Below the pieces are notes generated by a model, which did not search any database, was not told the DNA's origin, and saw only the letters and a program-made list of their open reading frames with translations. The translations under genes were made by a program, and so were the position numbers. Of a stretch of DNA of 64,000 nt, positions 50,413 through 59,212 are shown piece after piece. Numbering within the stretch: the stretch's first letter is position 1; each line of letters opens with the position of its first letter. Location: assembly GCF_036924595.1 (NCBI RefSeq), contig NZ_JAZHRV010000001.1, forward strand, positions 2,294,001 to 2,358,000, given 5' to 3'. This DNA comes from Bradyrhizobium algeriense. GTDB lineage: Bacteria > Pseudomonadota > Alphaproteobacteria > Rhizobiales > Xanthobacteraceae.

Positions 50413-51369
50413 ATGACCAAACTCACCGCCCAGGCCGCCGGCACCTTCGCCATCGCGCCGACCCCGTTCCACGATGACGGCCGCATCGACGAGAAATCCA
50501 TCGATCGGCTGACCGACTTCTACGCCGAAGTCGGCTGCGACGGCGTCACCGTGCTCGGCATCCTGGGCGAGGCGCCGAAGCTCGATGCGGCGGAAGCCGA
50601 GCAGGTGGCGGTTCGCTTCGTCAAGCGCGCCAAGAACATGCAGATCATCGTCGGCGTCTCGGCGCCGGGATTTGCTTCGATGCGCTCGCTGGCGAAAGCG
50701 TCGATGGATGCGGGCGCGGCCGGCGTGATGATCGCGCCGCCGCCGAACTTGCGCACCGACGACCAGATCACGGGCTATTTCAAGCAGGCGCAGGAAGCGA
50801 TCGGCGACGAGATTCCCTGGGTGCTGCAGGACTATCCGCTGACGCTCAACGTCATCTTCACGCCGGCCGTGATCCGCAAGATCGTGATGGACTCGCCGTC
50901 CTGCGTGATGCTCAAGCATGAGGACTGGCCCGGCCTGGAGAAGATCTCCACGCTGCGCGGCTATCAGAAAGACGGCTCGCTGCGGCCGCTTTCAATTCTC
51001 GTAGGCAATGGCGGACTGTTCCTCGATTTCGAAATGGAGCGCGGCGCCGACGGTGCCATGACCGGTTACGCTTTCCCGGAATTGCTGATCGACGTCGTAA
51101 AACTGTCGAAGGCCGGCAAGCGCGATGCCGCGCACGACCTGTTCGACGCCCATCTGCCGCTGATCCGTTACGAGCAGCAGCCCGGCGCAGGCCTGGCTGT
51201 GCGCAAATACGTATTGCAGAAGCGCGGCATCATTTCGTCCAGCGCGCAGCGCAAGCCCGGCGCGACGATTACGGCAACCGCAAAGGCCGAGGTCGATTAT
51301 CTGTTGTCACGGGTGGCGCGCGTCGACCGCCGCGCCAATCTGCAACCGCAATCCAGCGCGGCAGGCTAG
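50413..51369 (+). CDS. Dihydrodipicolinate synthase-family lyase/aldolase
   Basis: 318 residues. A TIM barrel with the Schiff-base Lys168 (CVMLKHEDW) and Tyr141 (LQDYPLT) in the positions used by DapA/NanA relatives, and an N-terminal TPFHDDGRIDEKSIDRLTDFYAEVGCDGVTVLGILGE motif. The substitution of the canonical GTTGE by GILGE argues against genuine DapA. It is probably a lyase for a 2-oxo acid from the surrounding acyl-CoA pathway. The next gene starts five bases downstream. Confidence 0.9.
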   Translation: MTKLTAQAAGTFAIAPTPFHDDGRIDEKSIDRLTDFYAEVGCDGVTVLGILGEAPKLDAAEAEQVAVRFVKRAKNMQIIVGVSAPGFASMRSLAKASMDAGAAGVMIAPPPNLRTDDQITGYFKQAQEAIGDEIPWVLQDYPLTLNVIFTPAVIRKIVMDSPSCVMLKHEDWPGLEKISTLRGYQKDGSLRPLSILVGNGGLFLDFEMERGADGAMTGYAFPELLIDVVKLSKAGKRDAAHDLFDAHLPLIRYEQQPGAGLAVRKYVLQKRGIISSSAQRKPGATITATAKAEVDYLLSRVARVDRRANLQPQSSAAG

Positions 51370-51373
51370 TCCA

Positions 51374-52174
51374 ATGGCCGAAACCGTCGCCCCGCGTCCC
51401 GCATCCACCATCCTGCTGCTGCGCGACAGCGCTGCCGCCAAGGAGGTCGAGGTCTTCATGATGGTTCGCCATTATGAAATCGACTTCAATTCCGGCGCGC
51501 TGGTGTTCCCCGGCGGCAGCGTCGACAAAGGCGACAAGGAGATCATCGCGACGCCGGCGCTTTACTCGGGCGGCGAGGGGCTCGACGAGGCCACCTTGAG
51601 TTTCCGCATCGCCGCGATCCGCGAAACCTTTGAGGAGAGCGGTATCCTTTTGGCGCGGCCGAAGGGGTCTAAGGTGCTGGTCGACGCCAAGCGCGCGAGC
51701 GAAATCGAGGCGGCGCATCGCGCCGACCTCTGCGACGGCAAGATCACTTTCCTCAAGGTGCTCTCCGATAACGGCATGGTGCTGGCGCTCGACGAACTCG
51801 TGCCCTATGCGCACTGGATCACGCCGGAGGGAATGCCCAAGCGGTTCGACACCTGGTTCTTCCTCGCCGCCGCACCGCCCGAACAGATCGGCGCCCACGA
51901 CGGCAAGGAATCCACCGATTCGATCTGGGTCTCGCCGCGCGAGGCGCTGGAAGGCGGCGAGAGCGGGCGCTTCAAGCTGCCGTTCCCGACCACGCGCAAC
52001 CTGATCAAGCTCGGCAAGCAGGCGAGCGTAAAGGCAGCACTCGACGACTCCAGAGGCAAATCCGTCGTCACCGTGACGCCTGTCATGACCCGGAACAATG
52101 GCGGCCGCCAGCTCCGGATTCCCCTCGAAGCCGGTTACGACGGCGAGGTGTTCGAGGTCGGCTCGGTCGGCTGA
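51374..52174 (+). CDS. Nudix hydrolase
   Basis: 266 residues. The Nudix box is recognisable: GGSVDKGDK ... AIRETFEESGILLARP (consensus REUXEEXGU) in the expected spacing after the phosphate-side VFPGGSV. The longer C-terminal part (TWFFLAAAPPEQIGAHDGKESTDSIWVSPREALEGGESG) is typical of CoA-pyrophosphatase/ADP-ribose-like Nudix proteins of alphaproteobacteria. It may hydrolyse CoA derivatives, consistent with the preceding acyl-CoA genes, which is inference. Confidence 0.88.
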   Translation: MAETVAPRPASTILLLRDSAAAKEVEVFMMVRHYEIDFNSGALVFPGGSVDKGDKEIIATPALYSGGEGLDEATLSFRIAAIRETFEESGILLARPKGSKVLVDAKRASEIEAAHRADLCDGKITFLKVLSDNGMVLALDELVPYAHWITPEGMPKRFDTWFFLAAAPPEQIGAHDGKESTDSIWVSPREALEGGESGRFKLPFPTTRNLIKLGKQASVKAALDDSRGKSVVTVTPVMTRNNGGRQLRIPLEAGYDGEVFEVGSVG

Positions 52175-52305
52175 CGCGTCCGTCGCGCGCGAAGCCCCCG
52201 CCGTGGGCGAAAGCTGCATCCACACTTCGGTGCATAACGAAGTATCGACGGGCGTCCGGCTGTAATGTCCGTCCCGGAATTGATCGAGACCGGGAAAAGA
52301 CGGAC

Positions 52306-53229
52306 ATGGGCGATAGCCATCCCAAGCGCGCCAGCGCGGCGACCGAACTGGCGCTGCTGCTTGCGCTCGCGACGCTGTGGGGGGCGTCCTATACCTTCAT
52401 CCGGATCGGCGTTGCGACCATCCCGCCGATCACCCTGATCGCGTGCCGTACGCTGATTGCCGGATTGCTGTTGCTGGCCATCATGCGCTGGCGCGGCGTG
52501 AGCATGCCCGTCGATGCCACGACCTGGCGGCGCTTCCTGTTCCAGACCTGCCTCAACAGCGTCATCCCATGGACGATGGTTGCCTGGGGATCGCGGACGC
52601 TGGATGCGGGGGTGGCAACCATCCTCAACTCCACGGCGCCGATATTCACGTTTTTCCTGACGCTCGCCATCACGCGCCATGAGGCGGTGACGTCACGGAA
52701 GCTGCTCGGCGTCCTCGCCGGGATGGCCGGCATCTGCCTGATCGTCGGGATGCAGGCGCTGGCCGGCTTCGGCGAGGAACTGACGGCCCAGCTCGCGATG
52801 GTGCTTGCCGCCATCGCTTACGCAGGCGCCGCCATCCTCGGCCGGGGGTTCAGGGATCTCGATCCGATTGTGCCCGCGGCGGGATCGTTGCTGTGCGGCG
52901 CGGCGATCCTGATTCCGGTGAGCCTGGTACTGGAGCGGCCGTGGACGCTGCAGCCGTCGGCCGGTTCGATGCTGGCGCTGCTCGCGCTCGCGGTGTTTTC
53001 CACCGCGCTCGCCTTCGTGATCTATTTCCGCCTGATCCGGACCCTGGGATCGATCGGCGCCACGGCGCAGGCCTATCTGCGCGTGCCGATCGGCGTCGCG
53101 GTCGGCGTGGTTTTCCTCGGCGAGCAGTTGAGTTCGACCGCCTGGATCGGGCTCGCCTGTGTCGTCGTCGGCGTCGCCGCGATGACAATTCCGGCGCGGA
53201 AGACGAGACCGATCGGGGAGGCTGCCTGA
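52306..53229 (+). CDS. DMT-superfamily (EamA) transporter
   Basis: 307 residues with ten hydrophobic helices and two EamA domains (LALATLWGASYTFIRIGVATIPPITLIACRTLIAG; STAPIFTFFLTLAITRHEAVTSRKLLGVLAGMAGICLIVG; second domain FRLIRTLGSIGATAQAYLRVPIGVAVGVVFLGEQL). Drug/metabolite exporter, substrate unknown. It is convergent with a SnoaL-like gene. Confidence 0.92.
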   Translation: MGDSHPKRASAATELALLLALATLWGASYTFIRIGVATIPPITLIACRTLIAGLLLLAIMRWRGVSMPVDATTWRRFLFQTCLNSVIPWTMVAWGSRTLDAGVATILNSTAPIFTFFLTLAITRHEAVTSRKLLGVLAGMAGICLIVGMQALAGFGEELTAQLAMVLAAIAYAGAAILGRGFRDLDPIVPAAGSLLCGAAILIPVSLVLERPWTLQPSAGSMLALLALAVFSTALAFVIYFRLIRTLGSIGATAQAYLRVPIGVAVGVVFLGEQLSSTAWIGLACVVVGVAAMTIPARKTRPIGEAA

Positions 53230-53236
53230 ACGGACT

Positions 53237-53659
53237 TCACGTCAGGAAGGCGTCGGCCTGCGCCTGGTCCTGATCGTAGACCCAGCATTCGGACAGCAGT
53301 CCGTCGCGCACGGCATAGACCAGCAGGCGCTCGACTTCGGCCGTCCTGCCGTCGCGCTCGAAACGCTCGCGAACCAGCAGCGCACCACGCTCAGGCCCGG
53401 CCATGACATCGACGATGGCAAGCAGTTTGCGATTGGTCCGCCTTGTCACCTCGGCCAGGATGCCGAGCGCTGTGGCCTTGCCGGCGTGGTCGCCAGCCAG
53501 CGGGTTGCGGCCGAAATAATGCAGCGTGAAGTCGTCATGATAACAGGCGGCAAGCGCTGCGTGGTCGCCAGCGAGCCATGCGCTCGCGTAGCGGCTGACG
53601 ACCAGTCGTGTGCGCTCAATCGCGGCCTGGTGCTCGATTTCGGACCGGTTATTTGCCAT
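53237..53659 (-). CDS. SnoaL/NTF2-like protein
   Basis: 140 residues from the ATG at 53659. ERTRLVVSRYASAWLAGDHAALAACYHDDFTLHYFGRNPLAGDHAGKATALGILAEV is the SnoaL-like NTF2 fold (nuclear transport factor 2 superfamily), a small pocket protein often acting as isomerase, hydratase or ligand carrier. The divergent AraC-family regulator starts 77 bases away and may control it. Confidence 0.85.
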   Translation of the reverse strand: MANNRSEIEHQAAIERTRLVVSRYASAWLAGDHAALAACYHDDFTLHYFGRNPLAGDHAGKATALGILAEVTRRTNRKLLAIVDVMAGPERGALLVRERFERDGRTAEVERLLVYAVRDGLLSECWVYDQDQAQADAFLT

Positions 53660-53735
53660 CCTTGTCCATCTCGGGGGATCATTGCCATCCCTGACATTAG
53701 ATCCACCCGACAATCCGGGCTTTCAAGAACTGGCT

Positions 53736-54521
53736 ATGCGCGCAATGACGGCAGCGAAACTGATCGGGTGGGGCGCACGGGTGCTGTATCTGGGCCCGGC
53801 CTTCGGGCTGACGCCGCACCGGAATGCGACCGCCGTCCTTGCCGTCGGCCTCGAAGAGCCGCTCGAAGTCGCTGACGATCCGGCGGATCGCACGGCGCAT
53901 TATCGCGCAGCCCGCAGCGTGCTGATCCTGCCCAACAGCCTGCATCATTTGCGCATCGAACGGGGCCGGATGGCATTCCTCTATGTCGATCCGTTGGGGC
54001 GCGACCTCAAGGCGTTGATCGCGCGGATGACGAACGCAACGCCGCGGGCTGCCTTCGACCTCAGGGAAGAGTCCGGCGTGATCGAAATCATGACCGGTCT
54101 GGCCGAAAGCCGGATCGCGCCGCAGGAGGGACGCGCATTGCTCGGCGAACTGCTGGGTGTGGGGACGCGCGGGAAAACCAGCGCGCGCATCGCTGCAGCC
54201 CTACGGCATATGCGGGATGAACCGCAGCGCGCCCATCGGCTGACGACCCTGGCGGCGCGGGCGAGCCTGTCGCCATCGCGGTTTTTGCACCTGTTCAAGG
54301 CGGAGACCGGGGTGCCGCTGCGGCGCTACCGCATCTGGAACCGGATGGGCGCGGCGCTTCGCGCCAGCGGCGAGGGCGCCTCGCTTACGGAAGCGGCCCA
54401 CGCCGCCGGCTTTGCCAGCTCGGCGCATTTTTCCAGCGCTTTTCGCGACATGTTCGGCATGACGCCGTCGGATTTGGCGAGGGCGCTGAGCCCGGGGGGC
54501 CCAAGTGTGACCGGGCTGTGA
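53736..54521 (+). CDS. AraC-family transcriptional regulator
   Basis: 261 residues from the ATG at 53736 (53745 possible). The C-terminal 100 residues hold two helix-turn-helix motifs: HRLTTLAARASLSPSRFLHLFKAETGVPLRRYRIWNRMG and LTEAAHAAGFASSAHFSSAFRDMFGMTPSDLAR. The N-terminal part is a cupin-like sensor. It is divergent from the SnoaL-like gene, the most probable target. Confidence 0.9.
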   Translation: MRAMTAAKLIGWGARVLYLGPAFGLTPHRNATAVLAVGLEEPLEVADDPADRTAHYRAARSVLILPNSLHHLRIERGRMAFLYVDPLGRDLKALIARMTNATPRAAFDLREESGVIEIMTGLAESRIAPQEGRALLGELLGVGTRGKTSARIAAALRHMRDEPQRAHRLTTLAARASLSPSRFLHLFKAETGVPLRRYRIWNRMGAALRASGEGASLTEAAHAAGFASSAHFSSAFRDMFGMTPSDLARALSPGGPSVTGL

Positions 54522-54639
54522 GCCGGGCCACCCCCGAGGAATTCGACTTATATAACGCCATTAACCACCGGCCGGCATGTTCCCCATGGCCCGAAATAAA
54601 TCGTATATTGCGCCCCGATAGGAGCCGGCCCCGACCCAC

Positions 54640-57321
54640 ATGACCGCTGAAACGCCGCCGAATTCGCTGCCGCCGCGATCGTTCTCGCTTTCGATCGGCC
54701 AACTGACATTCGGCAGTTTCATGCTGGTGCTGGCGGTGATTATCATCACCTCGACCGCCAGTGTCATCGCCATCCGCCACATCGATTCGACCTTTGCCGA
54801 GCTGCAGCGGCTGCAGAGCGTCGGCGACCTCGCCCAGGACATCGACCGCCGCATGAACGAATTGCGGCTCGCCGCGCGGGATTTCGTTACCGACCCCGGC
54901 ACGCAGTCGGTCCAGGTCGGCGAAGCCGCGACCGCGCTCGGCGACGTCTTGAAGAAGACGCGGCTGGAGCTCGCCCCCGAGCAGCAGGACATGATCGACG
55001 GCGTCACCGAGCGCCTGACGACCTATCGAAACGGCATCGAGCGCATTTCCGCGCTGATCAATCGCCGCGCCGAAATGATCGTGGCCCTGCCGCCCCTGCG
55101 GGAGAAGTTCGATGCCGCGATCGCCGACACGCCCGATCCTCACATTGCATCGGCATTGTTTCAGGCCCAGAGCCGGATCGCCTCGGCGCTGCTGGCGCGT
55201 AATCCATCCGCTGCCGAAAATGCCGCAGAGGGCATGCGCTCGATGACCATTACGGAGCCGAAGCTTCGCGCGGCTGTTGATGGTTATGCCGACGTGATTA
55301 TCGGCATATCGAGGCGCGAAGGGCAGATATCAGACATCGACAAGGAAGTGCTGGGCGCAGAGGGCCGCCTGATCCAGCGCGTCACGGAATTGCTGCGCGA
55401 GGTCAGTGAGCGGCGGGGTCGCGTCCTCTCGCGTGATTTTGCCAGGACGCTGGCGGAAGCGAAGTGGCAGAGCATCGTGCTTGGCACCGCCGGCGTGCTG
55501 ATCGGGATATTCGCGTCATTGCTGGTGGTTCGCCGCACCGTGCGTCCGCTTGGCGCGATCGCAACCTCGATCCGCGCGGTGGCCGGCGGCGAAAAGAACG
55601 CCTCGATCCCGGCGACGGATGTAGACAACGAGATCGGTGACATTGCCCGCGCGGCCGAAGTATTCCGGCAAACGCTGGTCGACGCAGACGCGGCGCGCGA
55701 GGCGGCGGTGCGCGCGCTCGCCGAACAGCGGCTTGCCGAGGAAAGTTACCGCAAGCTGTTCGAGTCCTCGGTCGACGGAATTTATGTCACGACGCCCGGC
55801 GGCACGCTGCTGAACGCCAACCCGGCGCTGGCGCGGATGATGGGCTATGCCACGCCGCAGGATCTGATCAACGGCATCGGCGACATCGCGGGTACGGTCT
55901 ATGTCCATCCGGAGGCGCGGGCGGAATACGAGCGGCTGATGCAGCGCGACGGCATGGTCCGTGAATACGAGTACCAGGTTCGCACGCGCAACGGCTTGGT
56001 GCTCTGGCTCTCCGACAGCGCCAGCGCCGTGCACAACGAGGCCGGCGTCATCGTCCGCTACGAGGGAACGGTGCGCGACATTACCGACCAGAAGCGGGCC
56101 GAGGACGCGATCGCCGAAGGCCGCCGCCTGCTGCAAATGGTGATCGACACCGTGCCGGCGGTCATCAACGTCAAGGACAAGGAACTCCGCTATGTCCTGA
56201 TGAACCGCTATATGGCCGGCATTTTCGGGGTCGAACCGGGGGATGCAATCGGCCGCACCACCGCCGACCTGATGTCGCGCTACGGCGCCGCAAAGACCGA
56301 CGAGCCCGACAAGCGGGTGCTGGCGGCCGGCAAGGAGCTCGGCTTTTACGAGGAGGAATACAAGGATGCGTCCGGCCATATGCGGCAATGGCTGGTCAAC
56401 AAGCTGCCGATCCTCGATGCGGCCGGCGAGATCGAGAACATCGTCACCGTCGCGCTCGACATCGGCGAGCGCAAGCGCGTCGAATCCGAGATGCGCAAGG
56501 CCAAGGACTCGGCGGAGGGGGCACTGCGGAACTTGCGCGAGACGCAGAATTCGCTGATCGAGGCGGAAAAGCTCGCGGCGTTGGGCCGGCTGGTGGCGGG
56601 CGTAGCCCACGAGGTCAACAACCCCGTCGGCATCAGCCTGACGGTTGCGTCCGCGCTGGAGCGCAAGACGTCGAACTTTACCGCGGAGGTCGCCCGCGGC
56701 GAACTGCGGCGCTCCAGCCTGAACGATTTTCTCGAGACCAGCCGCGATGCATCATCACAGCTCGTCGCCAACCTCAACCGCGCCGCCGAGCTGATCCAGT
56801 CGTTCAAGCAGGTCGCCGCCGACCGCAACTATTCCGACCAGCGCTCTTTCGACCTCGGCGATCTCACCGAGCAGGTGGTGATGAGCCTGCGGCCGGGCCT
56901 GCGCAAACACAATCTGACGCTCAATGTCGAGTGCCAGCCCAACCTGATGATGAACAGCTACCCTGGTCCCTACGGACAGGTGCTCACCAACCTGTTCCTC
57001 AATTCGGTGGCGCATGCGTTCCCGGACGGCAAGCCCGGCACGGTCGATATCCAGGTGCGCGAGTCCGGCAAGGACAATGTCGAGATCATCTTTTCGGACA
57101 ACGGCATCGGCATGAGCCTCGACGTCCGCCGCCGCGCCTTCGATCCGTTTTTCACCACGCGGCGCGACCAGGGCGGCACCGGGCTCGGCCTGCACATCGT
57201 CTACAGCATTGTGACGACGCGATTGGGCGGCCGGCTTGATCTCGATTCCCAGCCGGGCGGCGGCACGCGCATCCAGATGATCCTGCCGCGCACCGCGCCG
57301 CTGGAACAGGCGGCGGAATAG
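54640..57321 (+). CDS. PAS-domain sensor histidine kinase (orphan)
   Basis: 893 residues. TM1 is at 21-44, followed by a helical periplasmic domain to about 275. TM2 is at 279-297 and a HAMP-like linker at 298-350. PAS1 (366-480) and PAS2 (495-610) follow. The dimerisation helix carries GRLVAGVAHEVNNP with phospho-acceptor His657. The ATPase domain has N-box NLFLNSVAHAF (784-794), G1 DNGIGM (820-825), F box and G2 GGTGLGL (845-851). No receiver domain and no response regulator gene are adjacent, so its partner lies elsewhere. The periplasmic signal is unknown. Confidence 0.94.
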   Translation: MTAETPPNSLPPRSFSLSIGQLTFGSFMLVLAVIIITSTASVIAIRHIDSTFAELQRLQSVGDLAQDIDRRMNELRLAARDFVTDPGTQSVQVGEAATALGDVLKKTRLELAPEQQDMIDGVTERLTTYRNGIERISALINRRAEMIVALPPLREKFDAAIADTPDPHIASALFQAQSRIASALLARNPSAAENAAEGMRSMTITEPKLRAAVDGYADVIIGISRREGQISDIDKEVLGAEGRLIQRVTELLREVSERRGRVLSRDFARTLAEAKWQSIVLGTAGVLIGIFASLLVVRRTVRPLGAIATSIRAVAGGEKNASIPATDVDNEIGDIARAAEVFRQTLVDADAAREAAVRALAEQRLAEESYRKLFESSVDGIYVTTPGGTLLNANPALARMMGYATPQDLINGIGDIAGTVYVHPEARAEYERLMQRDGMVREYEYQVRTRNGLVLWLSDSASAVHNEAGVIVRYEGTVRDITDQKRAEDAIAEGRRLLQMVIDTVPAVINVKDKELRYVLMNRYMAGIFGVEPGDAIGRTTADLMSRYGAAKTDEPDKRVLAAGKELGFYEEEYKDASGHMRQWLVNKLPILDAAGEIENIVTVALDIGERKRVESEMRKAKDSAEGALRNLRETQNSLIEAEKLAALGRLVAGVAHEVNNPVGISLTVASALERKTSNFTAEVARGELRRSSLNDFLETSRDASSQLVANLNRAAELIQSFKQVAADRNYSDQRSFDLGDLTEQVVMSLRPGLRKHNLTLNVECQPNLMMNSYPGPYGQVLTNLFLNSVAHAFPDGKPGTVDIQVRESGKDNVEIIFSDNGIGMSLDVRRRAFDPFFTTRRDQGGTGLGLHIVYSIVTTRLGGRLDLDSQPGGGTRIQMILPRTAPLEQAAE

Positions 57322-57328
57322 GGAACTG

Positions 57329-57679
57329 CTAATTGATGTCAGCCAGCTTGTGCAGTGTGGCGCCGAAGATCTGGCTCGCTTTGCCGACCAGCGCGGTTCC
57401 ATTCATGCTGCCGCGGGTGTCGGTGAAAGTTCCGGATACGCCGATGCCGACGGGATTAGGTCCGCCGAACAGCGGATTGTCATTGTCGCGCGGGGTGGTG
57501 TGGCGCTGCACCAGGACCTCGCCCTTGAAGGTATCGCCCTTGACGGTGTAGCTGCCGGTATAAAACAGATAGGCGTCGCCACCGAGGATCTGGCCGTCCC
57601 GGAACAGAATGACGCCACTGCCCTTGCCGATGCGCCCATCCAGCAGGGTGACGTGGATCGAATAGAGCCCGTTCTTCAT
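57329..57679 (-). CDS. GrlR-family regulatory-like protein
   Basis: 116 residues from the ATG at 57679 (MKNGLYSIHVTLLDGR). The opening GLYSIHVTLLDGRIGKGSGVILFRDGQILGGDAYLFYTGSYTVKGDTFKGEVLVQRHT matches the GrlR family, named after a repressor of enteropathogen type III secretion (GrlR binds GrlA). Rhizobial homologues are numerous and not tied to secretion genes. The calycin-like beta barrel may bind a ligand. No grlA-like gene is nearby. Confidence 0.8.
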   Translation of the reverse strand: MKNGLYSIHVTLLDGRIGKGSGVILFRDGQILGGDAYLFYTGSYTVKGDTFKGEVLVQRHTTPRDNDNPLFGGPNPVGIGVSGTFTDTRGSMNGTALVGKASQIFGATLHKLADIN

Positions 57680-58020
57680 GACGTCCCAGATGCCGGCCGC
57701 CGCGCCCACGGAAGCCGGTCAAGGAGTTATGCCAAAGTGCGGCATGCACCGTCAACGCGTCAGGTTGCCTGCCAATTCCCCGTAAGGAAGCAAACGCGAA
57801 GCGTACCACTCCGACGTGATGCGAGGGTGATGGACGATGGACCGAATCAAGTTGGCCCGCGAAATGCATAGTCCAGTATGGCACCGGCCGGCGGGTGCTG
57901 GAGCAAGAGAAACAGGTGACCAACTGGATCAATTCCGGCGGCCACGTGCCGCACCCATACATCGGAAACAGCAACCGTGAAACTACGGGCCGTCATCGCG
58001 CGGGCCGCTGGAAAAAGTGG
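57680..58020. other. Intergenic stretch without a supported gene
   Basis: 341 bases between the GrlR-like gene and the following secreted protein. The downstream frame remains open to a GTG at 57895 (42 extra residues, basic before the hydrophobic start), so part of it could be coding if that start is used. Confidence 0.4.
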
Positions 58021-58365
58021 ATGATGATCGGCAGCGTGTTGTTGATGTTGCCGCTCGCCGCCGATCGCGGCGAGGCCCGCGATCCCGACGGGCGCTATGC
58101 CAACTCACCGCTGAAGCAATGGTTCGACAGTCTGAGAAGCGGCAAGGGGCCGTGCTGTTCCGACGCTGATGGATATGCGCTGAGCGATGTCGATTGGGAG
58201 TCCGGCAACGGGCATTACCGCGTGCGGATCGACGGCGAATGGCACGAGGTGCCTGACGACGCCGTGATCACCGAACCGAATCGCGTCGGCCGAACCATGG
58301 TCTGGCCGATGCGCGGTTATCAAGGATTGAGCATCCGCTGCTTCATGCCGGGCAGCATGACGTGA
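58021..58365 (+). CDS. Small secreted protein, hypothetical
   Basis: 114 residues if the ATG at 58021 is used (hydrophobic MMIGSVLLMLPLAADRGEA signal); 156 from GTG 57895. The mature part contains RYANSPLKQWFDSLRSGKGPCCSDADGYALSDVDWESGNGHYRVRIDGEWHEVPDDAVITEPNRVGRTMVWP with a CC pair and a third Cys near the end. This is a recurrent secreted protein type in Bradyrhizobium-like genomes to my knowledge, function unknown. Confidence 0.75.
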   Translation: MMIGSVLLMLPLAADRGEARDPDGRYANSPLKQWFDSLRSGKGPCCSDADGYALSDVDWESGNGHYRVRIDGEWHEVPDDAVITEPNRVGRTMVWPMRGYQGLSIRCFMPGSMT

Positions 58366-58383
58366 GCAACCATCAATCCTCAT

Positions 58384-58529
58384 CTTCGGAATAAGCGCTC
58401 TTGCGCTTATTCCGAAGGAGCCGCGCCAGCGGCGTCTCGAATGATGCAGGCCCGCTTGTGGCCTCATGGTTCGCACGGCGATGCGCAGCATCGTCCGGAG
58501 ACGCGCGTGTCGCGCTCCTCACCATGAGG
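58384..58529. repeat. Hairpin and palindromic repeat cluster
   Basis: A perfect 15-bp stem CTTCGGAATAAGCGC-TCTT-GCGCTTATTCCGAAG (58384-58417) is followed by arms CCTCATGGT (58462) and ACCATGAGG (58521) with GCGATGCGCAGCATCG and CGCGCGTGTCGCG hairpins between. The second unit resembles the CCTCATGGTGAGGAG motif near 29745. Confidence 0.8.
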
Positions 58530-58541
58530 ATCAAGCGACGC

Positions 58542-58937
58542 TCACGCGTATTTCTTGTCGCGCTCCAGCAGCTCGATCGAAATGCCCTGCGGCCCGCGGA
58601 TGAAGCAGATGCGTACGCCGGGCCGGATGGTGGTCGGCTCCTTCGTGAACTCGACGCCCTTGGCCTTGATCTCGGCGGCGACCGCGTCGATGTTTTTCAC
58701 GGTCAGGCCGAAATGGTCGAGACCCTGATAGGGCGTCACCGGCGGGGTGTTGACGCCGTCGCCGGCGGTGACGGGTGCGATGAACACATTGGCGCCGCCG
58801 AGCTTGACGTCGATCCGCCCGGGACCACGGATGATCTCGCCGCCCAGGATGTCTTCCAGCCAGGCCGCGGTCGCTTCGGGATCCGGGCTGCGCAGATGAA
58901 CATGATCCCAAGTAACTGCCCAATCGACGGTCGGCAT
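58542..58937 (-). CDS. VOC-family (glyoxalase/bleomycin-resistance-like) protein
   Basis: 131 residues from the ATG at 58937 with GGGGAGA upstream; the upstream frame extension is rejected. VTWDHVHLRSPDPEATAAWLEDILGGEIIRGPGRIDVKLGGANVFIAP ... GLDHFGLTVKNIDAVAAEIKAKGVEFTKEPTTIRPGVRICFIRGPQGISIELLERD. His and Glu in the VOC metal positions (H12, H75 region, E125 region) are retained, so it may be an active metalloenzyme. Confidence 0.88.
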   Translation of the reverse strand: MPTVDWAVTWDHVHLRSPDPEATAAWLEDILGGEIIRGPGRIDVKLGGANVFIAPVTAGDGVNTPPVTPYQGLDHFGLTVKNIDAVAAEIKAKGVEFTKEPTTIRPGVRICFIRGPQGISIELLERDKKYA

Positions 58938-59063
58938 TTCGGTCTCCCCATTATTGTTGTTGCGGCGCTCAAGGCCGGTTGCGGCGCGGCCAATGTAGCC
59001 GCCGCGCATCCGCAATTCCATCCCGGTCGGGCCGCCGCCGCAATGCAATATTGTCGAGGTGGC

Positions 59064-59156
59064 ATGAAACCATTTCTGCTCTGGGTGATTGTTGACGGGC
59101 GGCGGGATCCGTACAGCGGCGGTCGTGACAGAAGCCGTACGGGGAAACGCCCGTAG
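59064..59156 (+). CDS. Candidate 30-residue ORF or small RNA ending in a terminator
   Basis: An ATG at 59064 preceded by GAGGT opens a 30-codon frame (MKPFLLWVIVDGRRD ...). The stop lies inside the stem of the terminator at 59133-59165, so this may equally be the body of a small RNA. No other + strand gene ends here. Confidence 0.4.
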   Translation: MKPFLLWVIVDGRRDPYSGGRDRSRTGKRP

Positions 59157-59165
59157 GGCTTTTTT
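59133..59165 (+). terminator. Rho-independent terminator
   Basis: AGCC-g-TACGGG-(6)-CCCGTA-g-GGCT followed by TTTTT (six T including the stem end). It is a 10-pair stem with one internal mismatch. No annotated + strand gene precedes it, so it implies a short transcript starting roughly within 59000-59060. Confidence 0.75.
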
Positions 59166-59212
59166 CGTGCGCGGCACGGCAATCGCCGGCGCTGCGGGGT
59201 GAGGGCGCGGCT

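Noticed and set aside
58401..59156. 251-residue + frame over the VOC gene
   Set aside because: Antisense to a clear VOC protein. Only its last 30 codons beyond the gene are of interest and are treated separately.
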